Both the position numbers and the translations under genes were made by a program. From Paenibacillus xylanexedens (GTDB lineage Bacteria > Bacillota > Bacilli > Paenibacillales > Paenibacillaceae): DNA of 64,000 nucleotides. The DNA lies in contig NZ_CP018620.1 of the NCBI RefSeq assembly GCF_001908275.1, positions 4,340,001-4,404,000 of the forward strand, in the 5' to 3' direction. Shown here piece by piece: positions 36,534 through 46,342 of this stretch; the stretch's first letter is position 1, and the number at the start of each line of letters is the position of its first letter. Under the pieces are notes generated by a model. That model saw only the letters and a program-made list of their open reading frames with translations. It had not been told where the DNA came from and made no database searches.

Positions 36534-37415
36534 TTATGAACCATAGATATCCTTTATAAATTGAATAAAGTGAGCGGTAGCTGAGCTAAATATCCTATTC
36601 TTTTTCCAAGCGAGTACATGATTTGTTATTCGTTCAGGTTCAAAGGGAACAAAACATGTGCTATTACTTTCCCGGATTGTATATGATCCGCTTACACATA
36701 TGGCATACCCCAGTTTCCGTTCTACCAACTGCATCGCATTAGTCAATAAATTATGGGAAGCAAAAATAGTAAGACGATCATTCTCCACACCAAGCCAACT
36801 TGCAATCTCATTCTGCACAATTGTCCGACGGGGTGGAATTAAGGGTAATGAAAGTATTTCTTGAATCCCAATGGTTGATTTCTGAGCAAGAGGATCATCT
36901 CGTCTCATCAGAATGCCCCACTTGTCCGGATAGGGTAATCGAACATAGTCATATTTTGCAGTTTCAATGGGTTCCAATAATATGCCAATATCGATATTTC
37001 CTCGATCAAGCTTTTCTCTAATGTCATCTCCATCTGCACTATACAGTTCATATTGTACTCTAGGATGCCGGTTAGAGAATTTCTCTACAATTTCTGCCAA
37101 CGCTTTGGATACAATGGACTCCACACATCCAATAGAAACTACTCCACCAATTAAATCCTTTTGTTCTGCCAGATCTCTTTCTGTCTTGTCTAAGAGGGAA
37201 ATGATCTCTTTTACCCGTTGCTGATACAAGAGACCGCTATCTGTTAGTGTAATCTGTCTTTTTCCTCGTATCAACAAACGCGTATCCAGTTCTTCTTCAA
37301 GATCCATAAGCTGCCTGCTTAGTGTTGGTTGCGTAATATGAAGGATTTCTGCTGCTTTTGTTATATTGCCTACTTTAGCCACAGTTAAAAAGTATTTTAA
37401 AACCCGAATATCCAC
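36534..37415 (-). CDS. LysR-family transcriptional regulator
   Basis: 293 aa. The N-terminal LysR helix-turn-helix (VLKYFLTVAKVGNITKAAEILHITQPTLSRQL) is followed by a substrate-binding domain (about 90-290). It starts with GTG 37415 behind AAAGGATG. It is divergent from a MATE pump across 179 bp, the usual position of a LysR protein that controls its neighbour. The co-inducer is unknown. Confidence 0.92.
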   Translation of the reverse strand: MDIRVLKYFLTVAKVGNITKAAEILHITQPTLSRQLMDLEEELDTRLLIRGKRQITLTDSGLLYQQRVKEIISLLDKTERDLAEQKDLIGGVVSIGCVESIVSKALAEIVEKFSNRHPRVQYELYSADGDDIREKLDRGNIDIGILLEPIETAKYDYVRLPYPDKWGILMRRDDPLAQKSTIGIQEILSLPLIPPRRTIVQNEIASWLGVENDRLTIFASHNLLTNAMQLVERKLGYAICVSGSYTIRESNSTCFVPFEPERITNHVLAWKKNRIFSSATAHFIQFIKDIYGS

Positions 37416-37594
37416 AACTTATCATCCTTTCATAATGCATCGGATAAATCATTCACAGATGATTATACGATACATATTAGGCATGATACAAAATACACCA
37501 TAGGTATTAGTAATTATACAGATAGGAATTTACAATGAATGGAGAAAGTGACTTGAGAGTTATGTAGTGAATAATAGAATATGAGGTTGAAACT

Positions 37595-38980
37595 ATGAAT
37601 AAATCGAAAATGCCATTTTCGACCCCGTTGTTATTTACGGATAAAGATTTAATGAAAATATTTATTCCGTTAATTATTGAACAAATTTTAGCATCTTTGA
37701 TCGGATTGTCAGATTCAATCATGGCAGCTTCTATAGGAGAGTCAGCCGTATCTGCAGTTTCTTTAGTCGAAATGATTATGTTACTGTTAATAAGTTTATT
37801 CGCAGCTTTAGCTACGGGTGGCACAGTGATTGTAGGGCAATATCTCGGAAAAAAACAGGAAAATCAGGCCAGAGAAGCCTCGAATCAATTAGTTTGGTTT
37901 GCTGGAGCAGCAGGGCTTGTTATTATGATTTTTATTTATCTCTTTAAAAGCTTTATTTTAGATATTCTCTTTGGCAATATCACCGACGAGGTATATAACT
38001 ATGCCAACACTTATTTATTGATCATCGGAGCTTCTATTCCTTTTTTAGCTCTCTATAACGCTGGAGCTGCCATATTCAGAACGATGGGCAACTCCAAATT
38101 GCCTATGAAAATTATGCTGGCTATGAACATTCTGAATATAGCGGGCAATGTCTTGTTCATATATGGGTTCAATATGGGGATTGCAGGGATTGCTATTCCT
38201 ACTTTAATTTCCAGGATAGGTGCTGCAGTATGCATTCTAATTCATCTAACAAATCCTAAGCAAATTCTTCATCTGAATAAAACCGTAAAGCATAAGTTTA
38301 ATTCAATGATGATTAAACAGATCATGCGAATTGGTGTACCTTATGGAATAGAAAATGGAATATTCTATTTTGGACGATTGTTGATACTAAGTTTGGTATC
38401 TACATTTGGAACAGCTGCTATAGCTGCAAATTCGGTTGGCAGTACGATTACTTCATTGCAAGCTTTACCTGGAATGGCCATTGGTTTAGGTATGTCCATA
38501 GTCATTTCCAGATGTGTAGGTGCTGGAGATTTTACACAGGCTAGATACTATACGAAAAAGATACTTGGTATCATTTTTGTGGCACAGATTGTGAGTTCCG
38601 TGGTGAGTTTAGCCTTGTTCCCAAGTATACTGAGCATTTATAATTTTTCAGTAGAAGCAACGCAGTGGACTACTGAGATTGTGTGGAGCCATGCGATTGT
38701 CATGATATTGATTTGGCCTTTCGGCAATGCACTTCCATCGGTATTTCGGGCTGCTGGAGATGCAAAATACCCCATGCTAGTGAGTATGATTACTATGTTT
38801 TGCTGTAGAATTATGTTCGCTTATATCTTGGTATACCTATTTGATATGGGGATGTTTGCAACATGGATAGCTATCTATTGTGATTGGTTGATAAAAGGAG
38901 GGCTGTTCATTTGGAGGTATGTTAATGGGAAATGGACTACATTCCAAGCTACCGAGCTAAATGGCAGGAAAGCTGAATAA
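37595..38980 (+). CDS. MATE-family efflux protein (second in the window)
   Basis: 461 aa, two MatE halves, about 12 membrane segments: LIIEQILASLIGLSDSIMAA at the start and GTVIVGQYLGKKQENQAREAS as the conserved first-half loop. It is only distantly similar to the MATE at 11973-13334. ATG 37595 follows GAGGTTG. It is divergent from a LysR gene, its probable regulator. Immediately downstream lies an IS3 transposase relic. Confidence 0.88.
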   Translation: MNKSKMPFSTPLLFTDKDLMKIFIPLIIEQILASLIGLSDSIMAASIGESAVSAVSLVEMIMLLLISLFAALATGGTVIVGQYLGKKQENQAREASNQLVWFAGAAGLVIMIFIYLFKSFILDILFGNITDEVYNYANTYLLIIGASIPFLALYNAGAAIFRTMGNSKLPMKIMLAMNILNIAGNVLFIYGFNMGIAGIAIPTLISRIGAAVCILIHLTNPKQILHLNKTVKHKFNSMMIKQIMRIGVPYGIENGIFYFGRLLILSLVSTFGTAAIAANSVGSTITSLQALPGMAIGLGMSIVISRCVGAGDFTQARYYTKKILGIIFVAQIVSSVVSLALFPSILSIYNFSVEATQWTTEIVWSHAIVMILIWPFGNALPSVFRAAGDAKYPMLVSMITMFCCRIMFAYILVYLFDMGMFATWIAIYCDWLIKGGLFIWRYVNGKWTTFQATELNGRKAE

Positions 38981-39055
38981 TTAATCGAATTGCTTGAAGG
39001 GATGGCTTTAAGCATCGAAGTTCACAGAAGCGCTCCAAGCTGCGGCGCAACGAAT

Positions 39056-39214
39056 TTAAGAAGCTACGGGCGTTTCCCGGTATTCAACCGAGGAACGCCC
39101 GTTTAGTCTTTTCTGGAATCGGTTCTGGTTATAGAACATAGTATATTCGCTCACTTGCTGCTCAACCTCCACTTGGCCGGAATTAGCTGTTGGAACGAGC
39201 CCAGGCACACTTCC
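39056..39214 (-). pseudogene. 3' relic of an IS3-family transposase (OrfB)
   Basis: The minus strand of 39056-39175 encodes VEVEQQVSEYTMFYNQNRF, then QKRLNGRSSVEYRETPVAS and a stop. This is the C-terminal pattern of IS3/IS150 OrfB (integrase core end: Y..FYN..R.Q..L...SP.EYR). The frame stays open to 39214, but homology is not evident beyond about 39175. No catalytic core or inverted repeats remain. A GC-rich hairpin within it (39069-39101) could terminate the upstream MATE transcript. The rest of the gap 38981-39305 holds the promoter element at 39214 and nothing else recognised. Confidence 0.72.
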
Positions 39215-39276
39215 TTAAAATCTTATAAGAAATTCTTGATATTTCAGAAATTTATCCGATAGGCGGGTGCTATTAT
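39214..39276 (+). promoter_or_regulatory. conserved upstream element and extended -10 of the lplB-like operon (copy 1)
   Basis: Positions 39214-39258 match 49870-49914 at 37 of 45 bases. Both copies contain AGAAATT twice, 18 bp apart, and end in AAATTT..CCG. About 10 bp further on is an extended -10 TGC-TATTAT (39268-39276) with no -35, as expected for an activator-dependent promoter. Binding by the YesN-like regulator encoded in the locus is inferred. Confidence 0.6.
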
Positions 39277-39305
39277 ACAAATACAAACAAAGACGAGGTG
39301 ATGAA

Positions 39306-40253
39306 ATGCAAGCAAAGTTGGCAGCGGACGCCATTCCCATCTCCAAAAAGCGAAAGACATGGATAAGGACGATACAAAAGCACAAAGTGATGTATGCTCT
39401 CTTATTACCAGCCTTAATTTACTTTGCGGTATTCAAATACATTCCTATGGCGGGAATCATGATTGCTTTTAAAAACTACAACCTGGCTTTGGGACTATGG
39501 GATAGCCCATGGGTGGGATTCAAAAATTTTACCGATTTTATGAACGGCGTTTATTTCTGGGACATCATGAAAAATACGATCATCATATCGCTGTATAAGC
39601 TATTGTTTGGTTTCTCCGCGCCCATCGTGCTGGCTTTACTCCTCAATGAAGTGTACAGCCAATGGTTTAAGAAAATCGTACAGACAATCACTTATTTGCC
39701 TCATTTTCTATCATGGGTCATCGTTTATGGAATTATGGTAGCCTTACTAGCCCCAGGCGATGGTCTCTTTAACATGATTTTGAAGGATTTTGGTGTTGAA
39801 CCCATTTCGTTTCTAACCGAACCTGCCTGGGGCAGAATGCTGATCATCTTATCTGAAGTATGGAAGGATATTGGATGGGGGGCGATTTTGTACCTTGCCG
39901 CCTTGGCAGGAATCGATCCAAGCTTATATGAAGCGGCTCGAATGGATGGTGCTTCCAAATGGAGACAGCTCTGGCATATCACGTTACCTGGCATTCGAGG
40001 AGTCATTATTCTGATGCTGATTCTTAAATTAAGCCATATCCTGGATGCGGGTTTTGACCAAATATTCATGTTTGCCAACACCTTTAACCAGGAGAAGATC
40101 GATATTATCGACACATGGGTATACCGGGAAGGGTTGGAGCGTCTTAAGATTGGCTTGGCTACGGCTGTAGGATTGTTTAAAGCTGTCATCGGATTTGCTT
40201 TAGTATTGGCAGCGAATAAGCTCGCCAAAAAATTCGATGGGCAAATCTGGTGA
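39306..40253 (+). CDS. ABC transporter permease, LplB type (polysaccharide locus)
   Basis: 315 aa, six membrane segments. The EAA loop is YEAARMDGASKWRQ. Similarity to the permease at 139-1089 is obvious (FKYIPMAGIMIAFKNY against FQYIPMGGIVIAFQDF). The frame opens at GTG 39267, inside the promoter, but GAGGTG directly precedes ATG 39306. It is the first gene of lplB-ytcP-binding protein, followed by YesM/YesN, so it likely imports oligosaccharides released by the locus enzymes. The ATPase must be supplied in trans, as is usual for this group (MsmX-like). Confidence 0.9.
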   Translation: MQAKLAADAIPISKKRKTWIRTIQKHKVMYALLLPALIYFAVFKYIPMAGIMIAFKNYNLALGLWDSPWVGFKNFTDFMNGVYFWDIMKNTIIISLYKLLFGFSAPIVLALLLNEVYSQWFKKIVQTITYLPHFLSWVIVYGIMVALLAPGDGLFNMILKDFGVEPISFLTEPAWGRMLIILSEVWKDIGWGAILYLAALAGIDPSLYEAARMDGASKWRQLWHITLPGIRGVIILMLILKLSHILDAGFDQIFMFANTFNQEKIDIIDTWVYREGLERLKIGLATAVGLFKAVIGFALVLAANKLAKKFDGQIW

Positions 40254-40266
40254 GGTGGTCTTTAGA

Positions 40267-41136
40267 ATGATCCATATGACAATCGGGGAAAAAGTCTGGC
40301 AAACCGTCGTTTATGTAGTTCTTATTATATTATCCCTACTGTGCGTGCTACCCTTTCTATATGTGGTTGCTGTCTCCGTAACACCAGAATCGGAAGTATT
40401 AAGAAGAGGGATTGTGATTATACCAGAATCCTTTACCTTTCTGGCCTATAAAGAAGTATTCATTTCTCATGGGATCTGGCAGGCGTATAAAATTACGTTA
40501 TTTCGAACAATTGTAGGCACTGCGTTAAATGTGTTTTTTACGGTGATCGCGGCCTACCCGTTATCCAAAAAATATTTGCCCGGAAGAAGTCCGTTTTTAC
40601 TCTTCATTGTGTTTACCATGATGTTCAGTGGGGGATTAATTCCGACTTATTTACTAATCCGCTCTTTGGGATTGTTAAACAGTCCTTGGGTATTGATTAT
40701 TCCAAATCTCATTAGTGCATTTAATCTGGTGATCATCAAAGGTTTTTTTGAACAATTACCTGGTGAAATTGAGGAATCAGCGAGGGTAGACGGTGCCAGT
40801 GAACTTCAGACGTTATGGCGGATCATTTTACCCCTGTCCTTACCCGTCCTGTCCACCATTTCCTTATTTTACGCAGTCGGGCATTGGAACAGTTATTTTG
40901 ATGCCATTGTATATATCAATGATTCCAACTACATGCCACTTCAAGTGATTTTGCGCAACATTCTGCTTAACGTTGCAACTCAAAGCGCTGATTCGCTCGC
41001 CAATTCCGGGGCTGTCAGTACGTTCGCTGTGCAGATGGCTACAGTTGTTGTAACTACAGTCCCGATTTTGATCGTTTATCCATTTTTGCAAAAGCATTTT
41101 ATCAAAGGTGTACTCCTGGGATCTGTTAAAGGATAA
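40267..41136 (+). CDS. ABC transporter permease, YtcP/LplC type
   Basis: 289 aa, six membrane segments. The EAA motif is EIEESARVDGASELQT, and the C-terminus FIKGVLLGSVKG is typical of YtcP. The frame extends into the upstream gene (40237), but GTGAGGTGG and spacing set ATG 40267. It lies 13 nt after the LplB-type gene and 65 nt before the binding-protein gene. It forms the transmembrane pair of the importer. Confidence 0.9.
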   Translation: MIHMTIGEKVWQTVVYVVLIILSLLCVLPFLYVVAVSVTPESEVLRRGIVIIPESFTFLAYKEVFISHGIWQAYKITLFRTIVGTALNVFFTVIAAYPLSKKYLPGRSPFLLFIVFTMMFSGGLIPTYLLIRSLGLLNSPWVLIIPNLISAFNLVIIKGFFEQLPGEIEESARVDGASELQTLWRIILPLSLPVLSTISLFYAVGHWNSYFDAIVYINDSNYMPLQVILRNILLNVATQSADSLANSGAVSTFAVQMATVVVTTVPILIVYPFLQKHFIKGVLLGSVKG

Positions 41137-41201
41137 AAGGTGTTCCAACCTAACTTATTACGGGGAAACCGTGATAATATACAAGCAAAGGAGAGGTCAA
41201 T

Positions 41202-42788
41202 ATGCAGCGTAAAAAGATTTCATTTGTTATTCTGTCGGCAATCTTAGGACTTGGAACGCTATTGTCAGGATGTGGGGGAAATGAAGAAATTACATCGACA
41301 ACTTCGGGTAATTCGCAAGGCCAGTCTGGCCAGTTTGCAACCAAACTGAAAATCTCAATGTTTAACCAAGGCACTTTTAATGCTGCTGCTCCAGTACCTC
41401 CACGTGATGAAGATATTCAACGCCAAATGTTGGAAGAAGAGATGAACATCGACTTGGAGATGATGATTCCTCAGGCTGGGCAAGCAACAACCAAACTGAA
41501 TACACTCATTGCAGGCGGGGATATTCCAGACTTGATCTTCTTGAAAAGTCGTGCTGATCTCGCGCAATATTACGACCAAGGTGTTCTTGCGGATTTGACA
41601 CCGTATATGGACCAATTCCCTGAACTACAGAAACGGTTTGGCACCGACTCGTGGGAGGCGATGTCCTATCAAGGAAAAACCATTGGAGTTCCAGGTTATG
41701 ATAATGTAAACGGTATCAGTCGAAGCTTCTTCATCCGCAACGATTGGCTGAAAAAGCTGAATATGGAGGTACCAACGACACCTGATGAGTTGTTTGAAGT
41801 TATGAAAGCCTTTACAGAGAAAGATCCGGACGGGAATGGCAAAAACGATACGTACGGATTCATCGGCGGTATGAATAAAGAAGGCAATCTGCAAACCTAC
41901 GGCTTTGATAGCTTGATGTGGATGTTTGGCGTCAACCCTCCTTCAGCCGTTGAGATAAAAGATAATGAACCGGTATTTCTGTTTATCGATCCCAAAATGA
42001 AAGAGGCTCTTGCTTACATTAATAAAATGATGGCAGCCAAGGTGGTTGACCCGGATTGGGTGACGATGAATTCGCCTGATCTGTTGGACCAAAAGATGTT
42101 TAAGGGTAGAGTTGGCTTCATGATCAGAGATGCTCGCAGACTGGAGCCGGATTATCAGCAGAAAATGAAAGAAATTAGTGGCGAGGTGCCGGAATGGATC
42201 GTTATTCCTCCGATGAAAGGTCCTTACGGGGATCAAATTGTAGAGAGAAAATCATTCCAAGGTAATTCATGGGCCATATCCGCAAAAGCAGACGAGGAAA
42301 AAATCATTCGGATCTTATCCATGCTGAATTATCTCTTTACGGATGAGGAAGCCTATCCGAACTTTGCATACGGAATCAAAGGGATTCATTGGGATGTCGT
42401 AGACGGCAAGATCAAAAATAAAACCTCCGAGTTATCAAAAGAAATGAAAGAAAAGTACCTGTGGGTCGATCATTATAGAATGCCACGCCGTGGTGATGAT
42501 GCGGAGTACTTCAGCTTCCAAAATCCGAAGACAGCGGAAGCTTTCAAGGACAATCAGCAATATGTGGGGCCAACGTTGCCCGGAAATTTATTGACCCCAG
42601 ACCCTAGCGATACCTTGGATGCTGACCGCAAACGTTTCATTAATGAAAGCTTAGTTAAATTTATGACGGGCAAAGAGCCTCTTTCCAACTGGGACAGTTT
42701 CCTCCAGACGCTGGATACCAAGTTTGACATGCAGAAATATAAGGAAACCGCAATCCAGCAATTTAAAGAAGCCGGCCTTATCAAGTAA
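41202..42788 (+). CDS. extracellular solute-binding lipoprotein (LplA-like)
   Basis: 528 aa. Signal peptide with lipobox LLSGC, C24 being the lipidation site, then a family-1-type sugar-binding fold (ESKMLEEEMNIDLE-like N-domain; FTEKDPDGNGKNDTYGF, a typical Ca-loop-like segment). It captures an oligosaccharide outside the membrane for the LplB/YtcP permeases. ATG 41202 follows AAAGGAGAGG. It ends at a hairpin (42798-42830) before the sensor kinase gene. Confidence 0.92.
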   Translation: MQRKKISFVILSAILGLGTLLSGCGGNEEITSTTSGNSQGQSGQFATKLKISMFNQGTFNAAAPVPPRDEDIQRQMLEEEMNIDLEMMIPQAGQATTKLNTLIAGGDIPDLIFLKSRADLAQYYDQGVLADLTPYMDQFPELQKRFGTDSWEAMSYQGKTIGVPGYDNVNGISRSFFIRNDWLKKLNMEVPTTPDELFEVMKAFTEKDPDGNGKNDTYGFIGGMNKEGNLQTYGFDSLMWMFGVNPPSAVEIKDNEPVFLFIDPKMKEALAYINKMMAAKVVDPDWVTMNSPDLLDQKMFKGRVGFMIRDARRLEPDYQQKMKEISGEVPEWIVIPPMKGPYGDQIVERKSFQGNSWAISAKADEEKIIRILSMLNYLFTDEEAYPNFAYGIKGIHWDVVDGKIKNKTSELSKEMKEKYLWVDHYRMPRRGDDAEYFSFQNPKTAEAFKDNQQYVGPTLPGNLLTPDPSDTLDADRKRFINESLVKFMTGKEPLSNWDSFLQTLDTKFDMQKYKETAIQQFKEAGLIK

Positions 42789-42797
42789 AAATAAACG

Positions 42798-42834
42798 AAG
42801 AGAGAGTGGCTATTCGTAGCCCCTCTCTTTATTA
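42798..42834 (+). terminator. probable terminator after the binding-protein gene
   Basis: AAGAGAGAG-t-GGCTA (42798-42812) pairs with TAGCC-c-CTCTCTTT (42817-42830) around a TTCG tetraloop. The T tract is short, so read-through into the kinase gene is possible. Confidence 0.6.
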
Positions 42835-42881
42835 GCATATGCTATTCTTAGTTTAAAACGGAACTAAAAGGAAGATGATGG

Positions 42882-44621
42882 ATGCGAAGAAGAATCAGCT
42901 TGCCTTTAAAATTATTTTTTATCGTGTTTGCCTTTGTATTAGGCTGCATCATCTTGATAAGCCAATTGTCTTATCGCTATGTCCAAAAGGAAATAAGAAC
43001 CAATGACATTTTTTACACCAATCAAATATTAGACAAGGTTGACCAGTATTTTACCGTTAATTTTTCCTCCTTCCAGACGATTCTCTTCTCAGTTGAAACA
43101 TCAGTGAAAGCCAACATTAACAATACCGAAGTGATTAAAAAGCAATTAAGGGAGCTGTATGAACTCAACAGTATTTATGTCAGTAATATTTATTTGATCA
43201 AAAGCGACTTATCCATTCTAGGTGGAAGTACACCTACTCGAATATTCGATGAACCTTTATCTGAAAGAGCACCTTTATTTGATGCCGCTGACAAGAATAG
43301 AAGGACTACCTTTGTTAGTGAGCCTTACAAATCGAAGTATTCCGGCTGGACCGTTACGATGGTTCGATATCTGAACGGTGCTCCGTTTCCTATGGCCATC
43401 GCGGTTGATTTGGATCTAAATGCCATTGAAGAAACCTTATTCAAGATTAATAAACAGGAACAAATGAATCTGGCTCTGATCACTGCGTCAGGTAAGATCA
43501 TTGCCGGATTTTCTGAAAATAAAGGACCTCTGAATATCCAAGATCATTCTTTTTCGATCGGAGAGACGTCAGCGGAAGAAATTCTGGATACAACAGAAAC
43601 AAATCTTCAACTGTATACCAACGATGGTATTCCGGTTTCCCTTTTGAAAAAACCAACGGAGAAGTTCAACTGGACCATCATCTCGATCAACGATGAATCA
43701 CGCTTGAAAGCAGCGTTGTCGAGATTGGAAACCTATTACCTCGAGCTTCTCGCTGCAGGTCTTCTTTTAAGTTTGTTCATTTCTTTTTTGGTTGCCAAAT
43801 ATATAAGAAAACCACTTTATACGCTCAAAACAAAAATGAAGCAGGTGGAACAAGGTATCCTCACAACAACAGTAACGATTAATCGAAACGATGAGTTTGG
43901 CGATCTTTCACGAGCATTCGATCGTATGCTTCAGCAAATTGTTGAACTGATTCGCCGAGCTGAACTTCATAATGAACTTGAGCGGAAGCTGGAAATTCAG
44001 GTGTTACAGTCTCAAATTAACCCTCATTTTCTGTATAACACACTTGGTTCAATCAGCAATGTAATACGTCTCGGACAAATAGAGAAAGTAGATGTGGTGA
44101 TCGGGTCGCTTATTTCATTATTGGAGTACGGGATAGACGACGCTTCAGAGAAGGTTTCCCTACGCCAGGAATTACGCAATGTAGCGGACTATATCGAGAT
44201 CCAGAACATCAGGTATAATCGAAACTTCCACTTGATTGAAAACATCGAAGCAGGGTTGATGGATTTTCCAGTTTTCCGAATGCTGTTACAGCCCCTTGTG
44301 GAGAACAGTATCTTCCATGGTTATAACGGAGGGGGAATTGAGGGCCCTATTACGATTCATGCGTACAGGGAGGATGGCATCGTCATCATCGAAGTTATTG
44401 ATCAAGGAGAGGGAATTCCAGCTGATAAAATAAAACATATTTTAATCTCAGAACCGACTGAAGAGGAAGTAAAAAGAAAAAGAATCGGGCTGAACAATAT
44501 TCATGGACGAATAAGACTCCACTACGGAGATAAATTTGGGCTGGATATCATTAGCATACCTAAGGAAATAACCCGTATACGCGCTGTATTCCCGGCAAAA
44601 TTGCCAAAAGGAGATGCATAA
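42882..44621 (+). CDS. YesM-like sensor histidine kinase
   Basis: 579 aa. Membrane helix 1 (about 9-30), a large extracytoplasmic Cache-like sensor (31-280), membrane helix 2 (about 285-305), HAMP (about 308-360), His_kinase domain with H382 in INPHFLYN, and an HATPase region (LLQPLVENSIFHGY; GEGIPADKI). It senses an extracellular sugar signal or the binding protein and phosphorylates the YesN partner, whose ATG overlaps its stop by one base (44621). This kinase type is diagnostic of Paenibacillus/Bacillus polysaccharide loci. Confidence 0.93.
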   Translation: MRRRISLPLKLFFIVFAFVLGCIILISQLSYRYVQKEIRTNDIFYTNQILDKVDQYFTVNFSSFQTILFSVETSVKANINNTEVIKKQLRELYELNSIYVSNIYLIKSDLSILGGSTPTRIFDEPLSERAPLFDAADKNRRTTFVSEPYKSKYSGWTVTMVRYLNGAPFPMAIAVDLDLNAIEETLFKINKQEQMNLALITASGKIIAGFSENKGPLNIQDHSFSIGETSAEEILDTTETNLQLYTNDGIPVSLLKKPTEKFNWTIISINDESRLKAALSRLETYYLELLAAGLLLSLFISFLVAKYIRKPLYTLKTKMKQVEQGILTTTVTINRNDEFGDLSRAFDRMLQQIVELIRRAELHNELERKLEIQVLQSQINPHFLYNTLGSISNVIRLGQIEKVDVVIGSLISLLEYGIDDASEKVSLRQELRNVADYIEIQNIRYNRNFHLIENIEAGLMDFPVFRMLLQPLVENSIFHGYNGGGIEGPITIHAYREDGIVIIEVIDQGEGIPADKIKHILISEPTEEEVKRKRIGLNNIHGRIRLHYGDKFGLDIISIPKEITRIRAVFPAKLPKGDA

Positions 44622-46231
44622 TGGGGAGAGACTATACCTGCTTCATTGTTGACGATGAAGACCTGATCATTCAACGATTGGAATTGTTTTTTAATGAACT
44701 CTCTCATAGGGATAGACGATTTGTTCTAGTGGGCAAAGCGAATAATGGGATGAATGGGATCGAGGAGATCATAAAACTTAAACCGGATATCGTTATATCT
44801 GATATTGTAATGCCGCGAATGGACGGAATCTCCATGATTGAGCAGCTCAAGGCGGAGCTCCCCCATACCCAATACATACTTCTGACCGCCTATTCATCCT
44901 TCGAATACGCTCAGCGGGCGATTCAAGCCAACGTATTGGAGTACATTGTAAAGGTTCCGCTGAGGGAAGCCGATTTGAATCGAGCGTTGGATAAGGCAGC
45001 CGGAATTTTAAATGAGTTTGAGAAAAAAGAGGCGGAATTTCACTCGTTAAACGTATCCGTGCTTGAAAATAAATACAGAGTCCGCAAGCAATTTTTTAAC
45101 GAATTGATCCGAGGTGAAATTCCTTCTCATCGGGCATCAGATTTTGCCAATCGCATGCAGTTTCATTTCTTTCAAGCCAACTATTGCTGCTTCATCGTTG
45201 AGATGAATACGTACGAAAGTTTCCGAAACGAATACGCGGCCGCAGATCAAAACATCTTGAAGTATGCGATAACAAATATCATCGAAGAAACAGTGATGAA
45301 TGGTAGCAGTGGCGTAGCTGCGGATCTGTCCGATAATCGTTTTATTGGCTTTTTATCCTGGGAAAATAACCGCAGTGATATGGAAACGGAATATGCTTGT
45401 TTATCTTTGGGAGGGCAGATCATCTCTCATTTGCATCAATATTTGAATAAAAGGGTATCTGTCGCTTTTGGTGGTCCGCACCGAGGCTGGGAATCGATCA
45501 AACAGGCGTACACGGAAGCTAAAAATGTGAGTGAGGATTTCTATTATCATACCGAAAAAGTCGTAAAAACACCGATGCATCGGTTCCAATACCATAATGA
45601 CAAAAAAGCAGATTTTCAGCAGAAGCTTGCTGATTTTCTTATACGCCTGAAGAGGAAGATTTCCAAGGAAGAGCTGGACAATGCACTTGCCGATCTGTCG
45701 CAATTTGTTACGGACCATAAAATTCACAAGTCTATCATGGCGCCAATGATTAGAGATTTGTACAGAGACATTACCGTGAAATTTAAATCGGGGAATAAGA
45801 TGGCCACGGAAGTTCCAGACTTCCCCATGGAATTTATGGCTTTTCAGGAGCAACTCGCCTATATTGGCGACTTCACATTCGAATACGTGCATGCGGGCCA
45901 ACTATTACATCGTGCAGAAATTATGAGTGCAATGCATTATATAGAGACAAACCTGAAACAACGTTTAACGTTGGAGGCAATTGCCGAGGAAGTGAATTTA
46001 GCACCATCGTATTTTAGTAGCTTATTCAAAAAAACAATGAACGAAGGCGTGATCAGCTACATCAACCGTAAAAAAATCCATCTCGCCCTCGAGTTGTTAA
46101 ATGTCCGGGATTATTCTTTATTGGAATTGTGCGAGGAAGTAGGTATCGTCAATGAAGGGTATTTTTGCAAACTTTTTAAAGAATATACGGGTGATACACC
46201 TAAGCAATATCGCATAAAAATGACACGGTAG
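44621..46231 (+). CDS. YesN-like response regulator with AraC DNA-binding domain
   Basis: 536 aa. The receiver domain (about 5-125) has D61 as phosphoacceptor in VISDIVMPRMDG, with acidic D11/D12. A central linker/YesN-type region follows, then a C-terminal AraC pair of helix-turn-helix motifs (about 430-535; LEAIAEEVNLAPSYFSSLFKK and YFCKLFKEYTGDTPKQYR). It is translationally coupled to the kinase. It probably activates the promoters at 39214 and 49870, which share a repeat-containing element. Confidence 0.93.
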   Translation: MGRDYTCFIVDDEDLIIQRLELFFNELSHRDRRFVLVGKANNGMNGIEEIIKLKPDIVISDIVMPRMDGISMIEQLKAELPHTQYILLTAYSSFEYAQRAIQANVLEYIVKVPLREADLNRALDKAAGILNEFEKKEAEFHSLNVSVLENKYRVRKQFFNELIRGEIPSHRASDFANRMQFHFFQANYCCFIVEMNTYESFRNEYAAADQNILKYAITNIIEETVMNGSSGVAADLSDNRFIGFLSWENNRSDMETEYACLSLGGQIISHLHQYLNKRVSVAFGGPHRGWESIKQAYTEAKNVSEDFYYHTEKVVKTPMHRFQYHNDKKADFQQKLADFLIRLKRKISKEELDNALADLSQFVTDHKIHKSIMAPMIRDLYRDITVKFKSGNKMATEVPDFPMEFMAFQEQLAYIGDFTFEYVHAGQLLHRAEIMSAMHYIETNLKQRLTLEAIAEEVNLAPSYFSSLFKKTMNEGVISYINRKKIHLALELLNVRDYSLLELCEEVGIVNEGYFCKLFKEYTGDTPKQYRIKMTR

Positions 46232-46342
46232 GAAACCAAATAAGGATGCAAAAAATGTATGATTTTTTCGCGAAATCCTGTAAAAAAAAAGGGATCAAAA
46301 CCATTACCATGATAGGAGCATCTAATCATGGAGGTTATCAAA